DNA of 64,000 bases from Hermatobates lingyangjiaoensis (GCA_026182355.1 JAPFBL010000001.1:2353501-2417500), one strand, 5' to 3'; positions 33,276 through 43,603 are shown, counted from the first letter of the stretch. Notes: a model not told the origin generated them from the letters alone. A program made the numbers and translations.

Positions 33276-33950
33276 CTTTGACCAAATATTGTCAAGTACT
33301 AAGTATATCGGTTCTTAACATTAGTTAATTCAGGATTTTTTTTAGACTTATGGTACAAAGCTGATTGGGAGTTTAGATTTGACGCAGGTCAGCCATTATT
33401 TCCCTTGAGAGCTGTTTGGGCAAATAAGACGGAGTGCTTCCCTTGCTTTGTACTATATAATGTTACTTCACAATTCTATTTATATTAGTCTTTTGTATAT
33501 TTGCTACAGGATTTTTTTCAGCATGACAAACATTGATTTAGTTCATATTTGAAATTTCCTTTTTCTCCTTGATATTCTTGTTTGACATGGACTTTCTCTG
33601 GGTGAATTTAGATGCCCTCATCACCATGTTGTAAGTCAGTCTTCAAGAAAAATAACAAGCTATTATAATTTGTTTTAAATATCAAATACAGATACTCTAC
33701 ACAGTTTCATGTAGTGCAAAACATATACCACCAATAAAACCACCCAAACAGAAAAAAAAACCTTTCAGGGTAAACTATAGGTAAAGAGTAAAAAGACAGC
33801 GCACACTTAAGCTTGCTTGTCCAATTATTGCCTTTCTATTACGCTTCTTTCTAAGTCTTCTCTCCAGATAACGTTTATACCATAAAATAGATACTTTAAG
33901 TTTTTATTATATTACCCTATGAGTTTACCTACAGTATACCTGAAACATGT
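33276..33950. other. AT-rich DNA with no recognised feature
   Basis: Nothing recognisable apart from poly-A near 33750. Confidence 0.5.
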
Positions 33951-33964
33951 ATATATTTATTTAT

Positions 33965-34180
33965 TTATTAAAAAAACGGTCCAGAGGACTTTTTTAAATA
34001 AAATAAATTCAAAACGAAGGAAACACACCACCACGAAGGCGGTGAGTCACCACCCTGCTTCTTGCGGGACTCTTCGCTCTTCGCACCTCCTGATGACGAC
34101 GATGGTCAAAATATCGATGTGAGTTATGTCTGTGTCTTTCTGTGTGTTTCCTTCGTTTTGAATTTATTTGTTTATTTATT
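33965..34180 (+). repeat. PLE family D terminal unit
   Basis: Same layout as 21642-21825: an inverted tail piece, TTCTTGCGGGACTCTTCG, a ribozyme-like motif at 34084-34121 and the GTGAGTTATGTCTG tail ending at a TTTA-repeat. Here stem II is a proper GAC/GUC with loop GAUG, but G12 has become A (CAAAATAT), and that loss should abolish cleavage. Confidence 0.7.
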
Positions 34181-34199
34181 TATTTATTTATGTATATAT

Positions 34200-34400
34200 T
34201 TGTAAAAGTTGGGAGCACTCATTCTTCAATACATGCTTTTAAAAACTGGATGTCTGTTTCCACTTGATTCAATTTCGTCTTATATTTTTCCAAATTACGA
34301 AATTTTACAAAAATTTTGTAATTTGGAAAAATATAAGACGAAATTGAATCAAGTGGAAACAGACATCCAGTTATGTATATATATATATATATATATATAA
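34200..34400. repeat. Hairpin of PLE family G ends plus (TA)n
   Basis: The arms 34240-34306 and about 34312-34375 are perfectly complementary (ACTGGATGTCTGTTTCC... TTTTTCCAAATTACGAAATTTT and its reverse). The same arm sequence borders the family G fold-back at 42612-43610. A (TA)n tract follows (34374-34399). Confidence 0.75.
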
Positions 34401-34402
34401 AG

Positions 34403-34971
34403 TTGTGAGGGAGTTTTTCCCTATACTTTCTTCTTCCTCCTGTACTTCTTCAGTCTTTAGTGAGGCACCTTCCATTTCCTATCGCAAACCTGCTAATCTT
34501 CAATCTATCTTCTCTCACATCTCTTCTCCTAAGCCTCCAAAACCTGCTGGTGGTATGGTTCAATCTGGACGTCGTGGATGTCTTACTTGTCCTATCATCA
34601 ATCCTGTTCCTTCCTTTAACTCTGTCCATAGTAAACGTACCTACCCTATCTCTCACAAGACCTCTTGTACCTCTGGTAACTGCGTTTACCGTTTGGATTG
34701 CACCCAGTGTGATTCTTTTTATGTGGGTTTGGCTTCCACCAAGCTAAGCCTGCGTATGAATAATCACAGGTCATCCGTTGGCAAACGCAGTGACCTTCCC
34801 GTGGCTACTCATGCCAGTTCCCACGGACTCAGTTTTAATGACTGTTTCCGTGTACAGGTCCTGAGGCAGATTGATCAGACTAATTCGAAAGTTACTCTGA
34901 GAGCTTCAGAAGAAGCACTTATTAGTCTTCTGGGCGGTAGACCGGCTCCTGGGCTTAACCTCAATCCTTGA
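34403..34971 (+). pseudogene. Penelope-like element C-terminus with GIY-YIG endonuclease, family E
   Basis: Open frame to a TGA at 34969-34971; the 5' side is cut by (TA)n, so no original start exists (the first codon is a GTG). About 188 residues are left of a PLE ORF, the linker plus the endonuclease that nicks target DNA for target-primed reverse transcription. Visible order: YRKPANL and a GRRGCLTC knuckle (Cys 59 and 62), then a Cys-rich start NCVYRLDCTQC (92-102, with the GIY equivalent CVY), YVG (106-108), LSLRMNNHRS carrying the likely catalytic Arg (117), ATHASSHGLSFND, and RASEEALISLL with the candidate catalytic Glu (169 or 170). No internal stop or shift is present, so truncation may be recent. 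The reverse transcriptase is wholly missing. The 3' UTR that follows carries the ribozyme-like motif. Confidence 0.85.
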
Positions 34972-35257
34972 TTTTTTTTTTTAAGTTGTTATCAGCTTTT
35001 AATTTTATTTTAGTTAAATGTTTTCATTTTTTAATTTTTATTTGGCCTTTATCTCTTTATCTTCCCTGTCTACCTTTTCTCCGAAAGTTGGCTACTCTGT
35101 TTGAGTGCTTCAGTTCGAACGCCAAGTCAGTCGTTATCAGCCTTTGGAGCGATTCACTTCTTTTCCTGAAGACGAGGACATCGAAATATAGTAGTGAGTT
35201 CAGTGGTTTCCTTTCTATGTGTTCTTTTTTAAAATCTAGTTTATATATATATATATA
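34972..35257 (+). other. PLE family E 3' UTR and terminus
   Basis: About 270 bp from the stop codon to (TA)n. It starts with a T-rich region, then AGTCAGTCGTTATCAGCCTTTGGAGCGATTCACTTC, the ribozyme-like motif (35152-35198) and a tail GTTCAGTGGTTTCC...TTTAAAATCTAG. The TTCACTTCTTTTCCTGA stretch is nearly the same in family F (39841, 44508), which ties the noncoding module to PLE coding sequence in two families. Confidence 0.75.
35152..35198 (+). ncRNA. Hammerhead ribozyme-like motif, family E
   Basis: Core CUGAAGA (35166-35172) plus an extra C; stem II GA/UC with loop GGACA; GAA; palindrome AUAU; H17 A (35190). Stem I has a G-C pair, an internal loop and then AGUGA/UCACU. GTGAGT overlaps the distal stem. 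It lies about 195 nt after the PLE stop codon. The weak stem II makes activity uncertain. Confidence 0.5.
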
Positions 35258-35628
35258 TGTATAAGGGGAGGGAGGATTGTGCATATGATTGTTTAAAAGT
35301 CTTATAATCATTTGAAGGTGTCAGGATTTAAAATACAAATATTCTATTACAAATATAATGATGTTTGTAATTCTATAATTAATTTATAATGTAGCCAACA
35401 ACTATTCTAATTATGTAAATAAAGTTGTTTCATGAATTGAAGGAAATAGTTTGATAGTTTCTGTTTGAAGACCAGTTCTGTTTAAATGAAAGGAACAGAT
35501 TTGGAAGAGTTGGTCCAAGTATGTAACAACTAGGATACCAGGATGACTTGGCAACTTTCCTATTGATGTTGTTCAGAAAGACGCTTTGATTCGGGTAGGA
35601 AATGTTGTGGCAGGATGGTTGTGTTTTC

Positions 35629-35653
35629 TATTTTTTTTTTTTTTTTTTTTTTT
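35629..35653. repeat. Poly-T tract
   Basis: About 24 consecutive T. With the GC-richer island to its right, it could be the poly-A end of a minus-strand retroposed sequence. Confidence 0.85.
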
Positions 35654-35659
35654 AATATT

Positions 35660-35945
35660 GGTTGTAGCAGGAGAGTGGTGGAATATATTAGGCAGGAGAG
35701 AATGGTTGTAGAGGAGCTGCGATCGGCTGGCGCGGTGCCTGAACAGGCCAGCCTCGGCCCAGATATTAACCTACCAGTCACCTTCTCCGCATTACATTTG
35801 TTATGTCTTCCACTCGTCCCATACAAATTCCCTACATCCCTATAGAAGACTAAAAAAACTTCCATTTTCACGATTTAAACTCTTAAATTATTATCTGAAT
35901 ACCTTAACACTCAACATCCTCTACCTACGTAATTGAAAGCAGCAG
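35660..35945. other. GC-richer island
   Basis: Begins just right of the poly-T tract and contains CGGCCCAGATATTAACCTACCAGTCACC, echoing 14757-14780. If the poly-T is its tail, this is a minus-strand SINE-like copy, which would account for the dispersed islands. No clear A and B boxes are seen. Confidence 0.35.
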
Positions 35946-37254
35946 TGGAATAAAGATTCCTTGTTTCCATTAATGTTTATTTAAATTTACAAATGTCTAG
36001 ACTAATTTCCATTTATAAAATAGTTAACAGATCCTGATAGTTTACATAAGAAACAAGGTACACTGAATTCCAAGTCAAGCTTAAGTGAAAACTCACATTT
36101 GAATGTTAATAAAACCAGTATTCTGGGTAAACCATTATCGCAAAAAGATAGTTGAGTTGCTTGAATATCAGAACAGACTTGTTCACTGTCAATACTCCGA
36201 CTTTTGACAAAACATATTCTGTTACAAAAAAAGATATAACAAGTTCATGGATGTAGAATCAGAACTCAATGTGAGATCTTCCTAAAATGTTCTTTGGATA
36301 AAATAATTATCAGAGAATAACAAAATTAGAAAACAATTAAAAAAAATCAGAGTTTTGTAAAGCAATTTGAATAGTTAACTATTTTATTGTTAATTTGATT
36401 GTAAAAGTTACTTGGCATACTCGTATGTATATCATTTCTTTTTCACATCAATTAAGCTGAAGCTAAAGAAATAGATTGCATTATACCGCTAATATGTGCT
36501 GTTCAATTCAAAGTCAAAATAAACGCTTTATATATAACGTTAAAGACATATAACATGTAAAATGAAAATTAACTATAAATACTCGTCCACAAATCTGTCT
36601 TTACTTGTAAATTTTGGTACGATCTCAAGCAGTTAAAAAGCTAAGTAGACAATGAGAATTCATACATTTATAACACAATATAAGAGCCTCTTACTTATTT
36701 TAATACAAGGTAAAACAATTATATACATTAACTGAACCTGAATAGAGGTACATTTCAGCAACTATATGCGGGTGACTGCAATGCAGGCTTGTGACAATTT
36801 TTTTGCATACCGTTTCAGTTTACTGCGGCTGTTACTGCACTATACAAAGACTTATTATTAGAGCACTTCTATTTATAATGTTCAATTTTGTCAATATTAC
36901 CTTTATAAAAAAAATGTTGTGTAAAGAAAAAAGCTATGCACAGCAGCACCAACAATGCGATTGACTACGAAATAGGAAAACCTTAGGTAAAATTTTCACT
37001 GATTTCGTAAATTTTCAAAAAAATATACCATCAGAAGTTAATTTTATATTTTTTTTTTCAATAATAGAGTGAAAATATTTTTTTTTTAGAAAATGTTCAA
37101 TGTTTAAAAAGCATGAAAAACTACCTTGAAATATTTCAAAGTAGACAATTTGCAAGCAAACGGTATATATAATATGGTAACCTCAATCTGTATTACTTTA
37201 GTATCTAACTACTATAAAAATAATATTAATCACGTCTACTTCAACATGTTTAAT
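35946..37254. other. AT-rich DNA with no recognised feature
   Basis: Nothing recognisable. It ends at the left breakpoint of the segmental duplication. Confidence 0.55.
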
Positions 37255-38454
37255 TAAGTTTGTTTTTAAAACTCAGATGACCAAATAGGAAAAAAATTTT
37301 CATATTCAATGAAATTTCAGTTAATTTTAATAAACATTAATTTTATATAATTTTGTGTTTACACATTTTTTTAAAGCCATTTATTTCTAAATTGTTTAAT
37401 CTGATGATGTTTCAATAAATAGTTTACACTATTCTTTACTTATTTTTTAGTATTGTTTGGCATCTTAATTTTTATAAGGAAAATAATTTTGTTTTAAAGT
37501 AGTACTCAATGAGAGAGCTTTATTATGGGTTATTATTATCTGTAATAGTGATAAAAAATATTGCAAAGTTGGTCTTCCGATCTATAGAATAGATAATTAC
37601 TGCAGTATTGGATATGTAGCTTCTGATTGTAAAAATTAATATCATCCTTTTCTCTACTTCAATTTTTGTATGCTTATATTCTGTATGTATTTTAATTCCA
37701 TTCATGTTCACTAGTAACATAAAGATATACTATGTTGCGAACTTTAATTATTGCATAATTTGTATTTGTATAAACTTTTATTCAAAAATATTGTATTTTT
37801 CGAACATTAATATGTATAACAACCTGGTAATTTAAATAATTCAAAACTGAAGTTTTTTTGTTTTTTTTCGAATATTCAAGTAAATTTTAAGTGAATATTG
37901 GCAAACGAACAGAATGTTAAAATGATTAGAAATTAATCACCAAAAAGGAATTAATTTCTGAAGGAAACGCCTCGATTGCAGGTGAGGAACTAAGTGTGGT
38001 TGTCGCCGAGAGGCTGCTTTAGTACAGGATCCAATAACCAGTAAGTCCTGCCAAAAGAATTTCCCTCGGAATGTCTCCAATCATTCCTCCCTAACTCTGG
38101 AAAAATCCAATATCCTATTCTCTGAGACCCTTATATTTACCTGAATATTTCACTTTTATTGTATGCCATAGAATTCGAAGGTTTAGAAAGGAGAGTTTAG
38201 ATACCACAAGGAGATGGGCTGTCTCATACTTTAAAAAAATTCATGGATAAGTCATTCACTTACTTTTCAGCCTACCATTATTGACAAATATTAGCAAGTA
38301 GTCACTTAATTTTTGTCTATTACTGATTTTTGTAATGATAATTTAACCATAATGTATTACTCATACAAATTTTAATATAGAAATAAATCTCAGTAAACTG
38401 AAGCAAGTATTTCAATATCACATTACTTAATATTTACTGAATTGAAAGTTAAAA

Positions 38455-38457
<3 letters not shown>

Positions 38458-38509
<52 letters not shown>

Positions 38510-38660
38510 CAAACCAAAATATTTTCAACCGTAACAAGCGGTCTTTGTCAGCGTCTAAAATCCAGACTGCTTGTTACGTTTGAAAGATCTTAGTCTTTTT
38601 TTCCTATTTGATATTGTGGTTTGATCTATGATTGTTACTTCAAGTGCTTATGTGTAATTA
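38458..38660. repeat. (TA)n and PLE family A hairpin (copy 1)
   Basis: TA tract 38458-38507, then a minus-strand family A piece (38508-38550) and a plus-strand piece (about 38568-38655). The core region has been lost between the two arms, leaving only the stem II half and the GAAAGATCTTAGTC arm. Confidence 0.7.
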
Positions 38661-38742
38661 TATATATATATTTTCTACTTATATTAGCTATAAGTAGGAA
38701 AATTGTGAATGTAGAATCTGCTATCAAATTCAATATATATAT

Positions 38743-38782
<40 letters not shown>

Positions 38783-38916
38783 TATTATATAACCGAGAAA
38801 CTAACATAAAGGTGACATAAATTGAAAGGCCGCAGAGCATTTATTTCTATTGTTTTCCTTATTCCATTGAGTTAAAAGTTCATTGATTGCATCACGCGTT
38901 TATTATTGTGAATTCT

Positions 38917-38919
<3 letters not shown>

Positions 38920-38955
<36 letters not shown>

Positions 38956-39000
38956 ATATATATATATATATTATATATATATATATATATAATATATATA
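38920..39000. repeat. (CA)n followed by (TA)n
   Basis: About 32 bp of CA, then about 50 bp of TA with small interruptions. Copy 2 has the same start at about 42566, but a family G element has entered its TA part. Confidence 0.9.
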
Positions 39001-39150
39001 ATTCAAAACGAAGGAAACACACCACACAGAAATACACAGACATAACTCACATCGAAATATCGATGTGAGTTATGTCTGTGTCTTTCTGTGTGTTTCCTTC
39101 GTTTTGAATTTATTTTAATTAAAAAAGTCCGCTGGACCGTTTCTTTTAAT
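39000..39150. repeat. PLE family D hairpin (copy 1)
   Basis: The tail of family D is present in both orientations (39001-39056 and 39060-39115), meeting at ATCGAAATATCGAT, so only the part from the stem III palindrome outward remains. The 3' extension AAAAAGTCCGCTGGACCGTTTC is self-complementary (GTCCGCTGGAC). The core CUGAUGA is absent. Confidence 0.75.
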
Positions 39151-39217
39151 TGTATATATATATATATATATTATTATATATTTATTTCACTTAATTAAAC
39201 GAAACACGATCCAAACT

Positions 39218-39432
39218 GGATACAATACAAGTTCAAAATTCAAGAAGAGTAACACACAGAGTAAGGAAACACACTTACAGACTCAAATTTTCGGGTAAAT
39301 CCGTCTTCAAGAGAAAAGAGAAAGGGAGACCAAGCACGTTGTAGACGCAACGGCAAGTAACAGCAAGTAAGTATGTAAGTGTGTTTCCTTACTCTGTGTG
39401 TTACTCTTTTTGAATTTTGAACTCGTATATTA
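39218..39432. repeat. PLE family C inverted pair (copy 1)
   Basis: The minus-strand arm (about 39220-39345) contains the family C core, here CUUGAAGA with an extra base, and the plus-strand arm (about 39370-39432) contains only the AAGTGTGTTTCCTTAC tail. Between them lies GCAACGGCAAGTAACAGCAAGTAAG. Confidence 0.65.
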
Positions 39433-39489
39433 TATATATATAATAATATATATTAGATCACTTGTCCCCAGTGATATCTATTATCACTA

Positions 39490-39612
39490 TAGTGATATCT
39501 ATTATCACTTGTCCCCAGTGATAACAGACAAGTTACTTTAAAAGCTTCTGAGGAAGCCCACATTTGGCTCCTGGGGGCAAGCTCGAAACCTGGCTTGAAT
39601 TTAAATCGTTAA
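39490..39612 (+). pseudogene. PLE family F, last residues of the GIY-YIG ORF (copy 1)
   Basis: A frame ending at a TAA (39610-39612) reads QVTLKASEEAHIWLL, then GASSKPGLNLNR. It aligns with the family E C-terminus (KVTLRASEEALISLL, then GGRPAPGLNLNP), including the Glu-Glu of the endonuclease core. Everything upstream is lost; a short tandem TATCTATTATCAC duplication precedes it. It shows that the following 340 bp is a PLE 3' UTR. Confidence 0.75.
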
Positions 39613-39841
39613 TTTTTTTTAATATTTTTTATTCATTTTTTTTTAAAAAAATATTTTTTTTTAATTGTTTTATATATTTTCTTTATTTTTTCTTTTCTTA
39701 ACCTTTTTCTACCTTTCAAAAACATTTTTTTTATTTTTGTTCTCGACTTCCTAGTTCCTTTTTTATTTGTCTCCTTTGCGGCAGCACTGCTTTAGCCCTC
39801 ACCCAGTGAGTTCTTTAGTTGACTGTCGTCCCTCCGTCAAT

Positions 39842-39895
39842 TCACTTCTTCTCCTGAGGACGACCGCCATTACGGTCGAAATATTGAAAAGTGAG
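39842..39895 (+). ncRNA. Hammerhead ribozyme-like motif, family F (copy 1)
   Basis: Core CUGAGGA (39854-39860) plus an extra C. Stem II is five perfect pairs GACCG/CGGUC with loop CCAUUA; then GAA, palindrome AUAU and H17 U (39885). Stem I has GA/UC, an internal loop, then AAGUGA/UCACUU. Complete core and strong stem II; among the likeliest active copies. GTGAGT overlaps the distal stem I. Confidence 0.6.
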
Positions 39896-40076
39896 TCTTT
39901 GTTGTGTTTCTGTTTATGTGTCACTGCTTATTTTAATTGTATATATATATATATATATATTATATACAATTAATTATTATTATATACAATTATAGTATAT
40001 ATAATATATATATATATAGATGTATAATGTAATCGGGATTCGGTCAATTTTCCAGGATCAAAATCAAACTCTCAAT

Positions 40077-40118
40077 GCCGACGTTTCGGTTTTATTTAAA
40101 ACCTTTTTCATAGGCCTA
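40077..40118 (-). ncRNA. Hammerhead-like scaffold with mutated core, family K
   Basis: Stem I GCC/GGC, stem II GGUUUU/AAAACC with loop AAAU, GAA, palindrome ACGU and H17 C are all in place. The strand that should read CUGANGAN reads UAUGAAAAA. The pairing frame is thus kept without the catalytic core. The same change is seen in the 32.8 kb copy, so it was present before these copies spread. Confidence 0.45.
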
Positions 40119-40456
40119 CAAACAAAGGATGACAAGAAATCATATATAAACATCAACATATAACTAACATCAAAATGGAATATTACAGTTGTGAAAAAAC
40201 AAAAATATATATACAAGTAGAAGTAATAGAAAAGCAATAAACATTTTTATGAACTTACAGAAGTCAGAATTTTTGAATTAGAAAAATGATGAAATTTACA
40301 TTATATAAAATGAAGTAACAATAGATAGTTAGTGAACTAACATCTTAACTGGTCAAAAACTTGGACCAGACTAACTGATTACAATTACATGTAAACCGAA
40401 ACACTGTTCACTCAAAGAACACAAAAAGGAACTAAGGAAATTAAATTTCACTAAAA

Positions 40457-40712
40457 TCAACTTAACACTCCTGAATAAATAGTGTTCAAATTGGTAATGT
40501 CACTTCTATGATTAACTGAACTTAGATCTTTTTTAATATATAGCATTTCGAGGGTCTTTCTTCTTTGCTCATCTTGTTCTTTATCTACTATAATTGCTTC
40601 TTCAAAATCGAACATGTGACCTTCGTTTAAGGCATGGAATGCTAAAGCAGTGGCGTTACTTTTATTAGTTCTTATTGAATAAGAATGTTGATAAAGTCTT
40701 TCTTTTAAAAAA
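40457..40712 (-). pseudogene. PLE family K GIY-YIG C-terminal fragment
   Basis: The minus-strand frame reads from about 40712 to a TGA (plus-strand 40457-40459). It includes LYQHSYSIRTNKSNATALAFH, GHMFDFEEAIIVDKEQ, RRKTLEMLYI and a DITNLNTIYS ending. This is the second half of a PLE endonuclease domain: the H..N.T.L..H....GH.FDF and EM.YIK signatures, with the Glu of LEML as the likely catalytic residue. The N-terminal CxxC and YIG parts are missing beyond the inversion point. No internal stop is seen. Downstream is a 3' UTR of about 400 nt ending in the family K module. Confidence 0.75.
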
Positions 40713-40731
40713 ATTAATAACTCATTTTAAA

Positions 40732-40948
40732 AAATAGATTAAATAACTCATCAAACCGTATGAAAAGACAGAATGCTTGTGTAGAACGTTGCTACAAGAA
40801 AACTTGTAAATTTCTGAAAGAACATAAGGACATTGTGGTTTGCAAAAGTGACAAATCTGGTAATACAGTGATAATGAAAGAAGCAGAGTATAAAGCAAAG
40901 ATGAAAACTCTATTGGAAGATAATGATACATACTCAATCACAAGTTAA
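40732..40948 (+). pseudogene. PLE reverse-transcriptase N-terminal fragment, family K
   Basis: About 70 residues including FLKEHKDIVVCKSDKSGNTVIM, EAEYKAKMKTLLEDNDTYS. This matches the region just before RT motif 1 in PLE proteins (FLK.N.D....ADKGN.TVIM....Y...M...L.D..TY). The Asp of the KSDKSG segment is present where ADKG is usual. The frame stops at 40946-40948 because the duplicated segment starts there. The opposite orientation to the 40457-40712 fragment suggests both came from one rearranged insertion. Confidence 0.75.
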
Positions 40949-42148
40949 GTTTGTTTTTAAAACTCAGATGACCAAATAGGAAAAAAATTTTCATATTCAA
41001 TGAAATTTCAGTTAATTTTAATAAACATTAATTTTAATATAATTTTGTGTTTATACATTTTTTTAAAGCCATTTATTTCTAAATTGTTTAATCTGATGAT
41101 GTTCCAATAAATAGTTTACACTATTCTTTACTTATTTTTTAGTATTGTTTGGCATCTTAATTTTTATAAGGAAAATAATTTTGTTTTAAAATAGTACTCA
41201 ATGAGAGAGCTTTATTATGGGTTATTATTATCTGTAATAGTGATAAAAAATATTGCAAAGTTGGTCTTCCAATCTATAGAATAGATAATTACTGCAGTAT
41301 TGGATATGTAGCTTCTGATTGTAAAAATTAATATCATCCTTTTCTCTACTTCAATTTTTTTATGCTTATATTCTGTATGTATTTTAATTCCATTCATGTT
41401 CACTAGTAACATAAAGATATACTATGTTGCGAACTTTAATTATTGCATAATTTGTATTTGTATAAACTTTTATTCAAAAATATTGTATTTTTCGAACATT
41501 AATATGTATAACAACCTGGTAATTTAAATAATTCAAAACTGAAGTTTTTTTGTTTTTTTTTTCGAATATTCAAGTAAATTTTAAGTGAATATTGGCAAAC
41601 GAACAGAATGTTAAAATGATTAGAAATTAATCACCAAAAAGGAATTAATTTCTGAAGGAAACGCCTCGATTGCAGGTGAGGAACTAAGTGTGGTTGTCGC
41701 CGAGAGGCTGCTTTAGTACAGGATCCAATAACCAGTAAGTCCTGCCAAAAGAATTTCCCTCGGAATGTCTCCAATCATTCCTCCCTAACTCTGGAAAAAT
41801 CCAATATCCTATTCTCTGAGACCCTTATATTTACCTGAATATTTCACTTTTATTGTATGCCATAGAATTCGAAGGTTTAGAAAGGAGAGTTTAGATACCA
41901 CAAGGAGATGGGCTGTCTCATACTTTAAAAAAATTCATGGATAAGTCATTCACTTACTTTTCAGCCTACCATTATTGACAAATATTAGCAAGTAGTCACT
42001 TAATTTTTGTCTATTACTGATTTTTGTAATGATAATTTAACCATAGTGTATTACTCATACAAATTTTAATATAGAAATAAATCTCAGTAAACTGAAGCAA
42101 CTATTTCAATATCACATTACTTAATATTTACTGAATTGAAAGTTAAAA

Positions 42149-42150
<2 letters not shown>

Positions 42151-42183
<33 letters not shown>

Positions 42184-42340
42184 CAAACCAAAATATTTTC
42201 AACCGTAACAAGCGGTCTTTGTCAGCGTCTAAAATCCAGACTGCTTGTTACGTTTGAAAGATCTTAGTCTTTTTTTCCTATTTGATATTGTGGTTTGATC
42301 TATGATTGTTACTTCAAGTGCTTACAAGTATGTGTAATTA
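42151..42340. repeat. (TA)n and PLE family A hairpin (copy 2)
   Basis: Same as 38458-38660, with a shorter TA tract and a small CTTACAAGTATG insertion in the tail. Confidence 0.7.
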
Positions 42341-42565
42341 TATATATATATTTTCTACTTATATTAGCTATAAGTAGGAAAGTTGTGAATGCAGAATCTG
42401 CTATCAAATTCAATATATATATATATATATATATATAACCGAGAAACTAACATAAAGGTGACATAAATTGAAAGGCCGCAGAGCATTTATTTCTATTGTT
42501 TTCCTTTTTCCATTGAGTTAAAAGTTCATTGATTGCATCACGCGTTTATTATTGTGAATTCTCTG

Positions 42566-42615
42566 CACACACACACACACACACACACCACACACACATA
42601 TATATATATATATAT
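42566..42615. repeat. (CA)n and (TA)n
   Basis: Counterpart of 38920-39000, split on the right by the family G element. Confidence 0.9.
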
Positions 42616-42821
42616 TCATATAAAAATATTTGTAAAAGAGTTGGGAAAAGTAGTCCCTTACAATTCAATACATGCTTTTGAAAACTGTATGTCTTTATCC
42701 ATTAGTTTAATATTTGTCTTAGTTTATTTTTTTTTTTTTTTTTTTTCCAAATTACGAAATTTTTTCTTCAACTCAGAACTCAACTTAAAAATTAATTCAC
42801 CATAATTTCTTATTTTATTAT

Positions 42822-42859
42822 TGAACATGTTTCGGTGTACGTTCACCATCTTCAGAAAA
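42822..42859 (-). ncRNA. Hammerhead ribozyme-like motif, family G (left arm)
   Basis: Minus-strand equivalent of 43432-43469. The core is CUGAAGA plus an extra U; stem II GGUG/CACC; GAA; palindrome ACAUGU; H17 U. Stem I is weaker here because the strand before the core is all U. Confidence 0.5.
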
Positions 42860-42931
42860 ACACACAATTAATTACAATTACCTTAACAAATGAATCTAAT
42901 AGTTAAATTACATTGCAAAAACAATAAGTGA

Positions 42932-43342
42932 CTGATTATAAGGAACCAGCATGAGAAGAAACAGCCGCTGAAACAAACGAACCTAGTATATGAGTTTCAA
43001 TGTCCACTGGGAAACTGTGAATTCCAAAAATACTCATATATAGGATCAACAACTACTACCCTTTCTAGGAGGCTGACGATGCATCTGGTTCCAGGAGCCC
43101 CCAAAGAACACTTCCAAAAGATTCATAAAACAAAAATTTCGAGGGAAACTATGGTGAATAATACTAAAATTATAGCAAAAGAAAAGGACGGAAGAAGACT
43201 CAGGATATTAGAAGCGCTGTTCATACTAGAAAAAGCTCCTAGCATGAACGATCAAAAAGGTAATTTTGCCAACCAGTTGCGCTTGTTTGGAAACCTAGGG
43301 CTAGTTATGCCAACACTGACAACCCCTAACCTGTCTGTGTAA
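42932..43342 (+). pseudogene. PLE GIY-YIG endonuclease fragment, family G
   Basis: Frame from CTG at 42932 to the TAA at 43340-43342, about 136 codons. It reads NLVYEFQCPLGNC (GIY equivalent LVY with two Cys), YSYIGSTTTTLSRRLTMHL (YIG plus catalytic Arg region), GAPKEHFQKIH, and ETMVNNTKIIAKE... RRLRILEALFI with the likely catalytic Glu, then KAPSMNDQ. This order is highly conserved in one PLE lineage, distinct from families E and F (TTTTLSRRL versus STKLSLRM). There is no internal stop. Upstream RT sequence is missing; the left side passes straight into the inverted arm. Any ATG, such as 43079, is internal. Confidence 0.85.
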
Positions 43343-43431
43343 CCTTCAGTTAACTTGTTCACTTATTGTTTTTGCAATGTAATTTAACTATTAGATTCAT
43401 TTGTTAAGGTAATTGTAATTAATTGTGTGTT

Positions 43432-43469
43432 TTGCTGAAGATGGTGAACGTACACCGAAACATGTTCAA
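43432..43469 (+). ncRNA. Hammerhead ribozyme-like motif, family G (right arm)
   Basis: Stem I UUG/CAA (three pairs, then a mismatch and one more A-U). Core CUGAAGA (43435-43441), extra U; stem II GGUG/CACC with loop AACGUA; GAA; palindrome ACAUGU (43460-43465); H17 U. It lies about 90 nt after the stop codon of the GIY-YIG frame. The core is complete. Confidence 0.6.
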
Positions 43470-43599
43470 TAATAAAATAAGAAATTATGGTGAATTAATT
43501 TTTAAGTTGAGTTCTGAGTTGAAGAAAAAAATTTCGTAATTTGGAAAAAAATATAAGACAAAATTAAATCAAGTGGAAACAGACATCCAGTTTTTAAAA

Positions 43600-43603
<4 letters not shown>

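Larger units (their letters stand above)
37255..39960. repeat. Segmental duplication, copy 1 (about 2.7 kb)
   Basis: Matches 40946-44622 at very high identity from TTAAGTTTGTTTTTAAAACTCAG to the (TA)n after GCTTATTTTAATTG. Differences are mainly microsatellite lengths, plus one 1.0-kb insertion in copy 2. Contents in order: 1.2 kb of plain DNA, a (TA)n tract, a family A pair, (TA)n, (CA)n, family D, family C and family F PLE ends. Both breakpoints in this copy lie in AT-rich or TA-repeat sequence. Confidence 0.9.
40020..40948. mobile_element. PLE family K, head-to-head fragments
   Basis: The minus-strand part runs from the reverse-transcriptase side near 40712 to the 3' end near 40020. A plus-strand N-terminal RT fragment begins at about 40732. 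So the two halves of one element lie in opposite orientations, a configuration known for PLE insertions. The right end is cut exactly where copy 2 of the segmental duplication begins. Confidence 0.7.
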
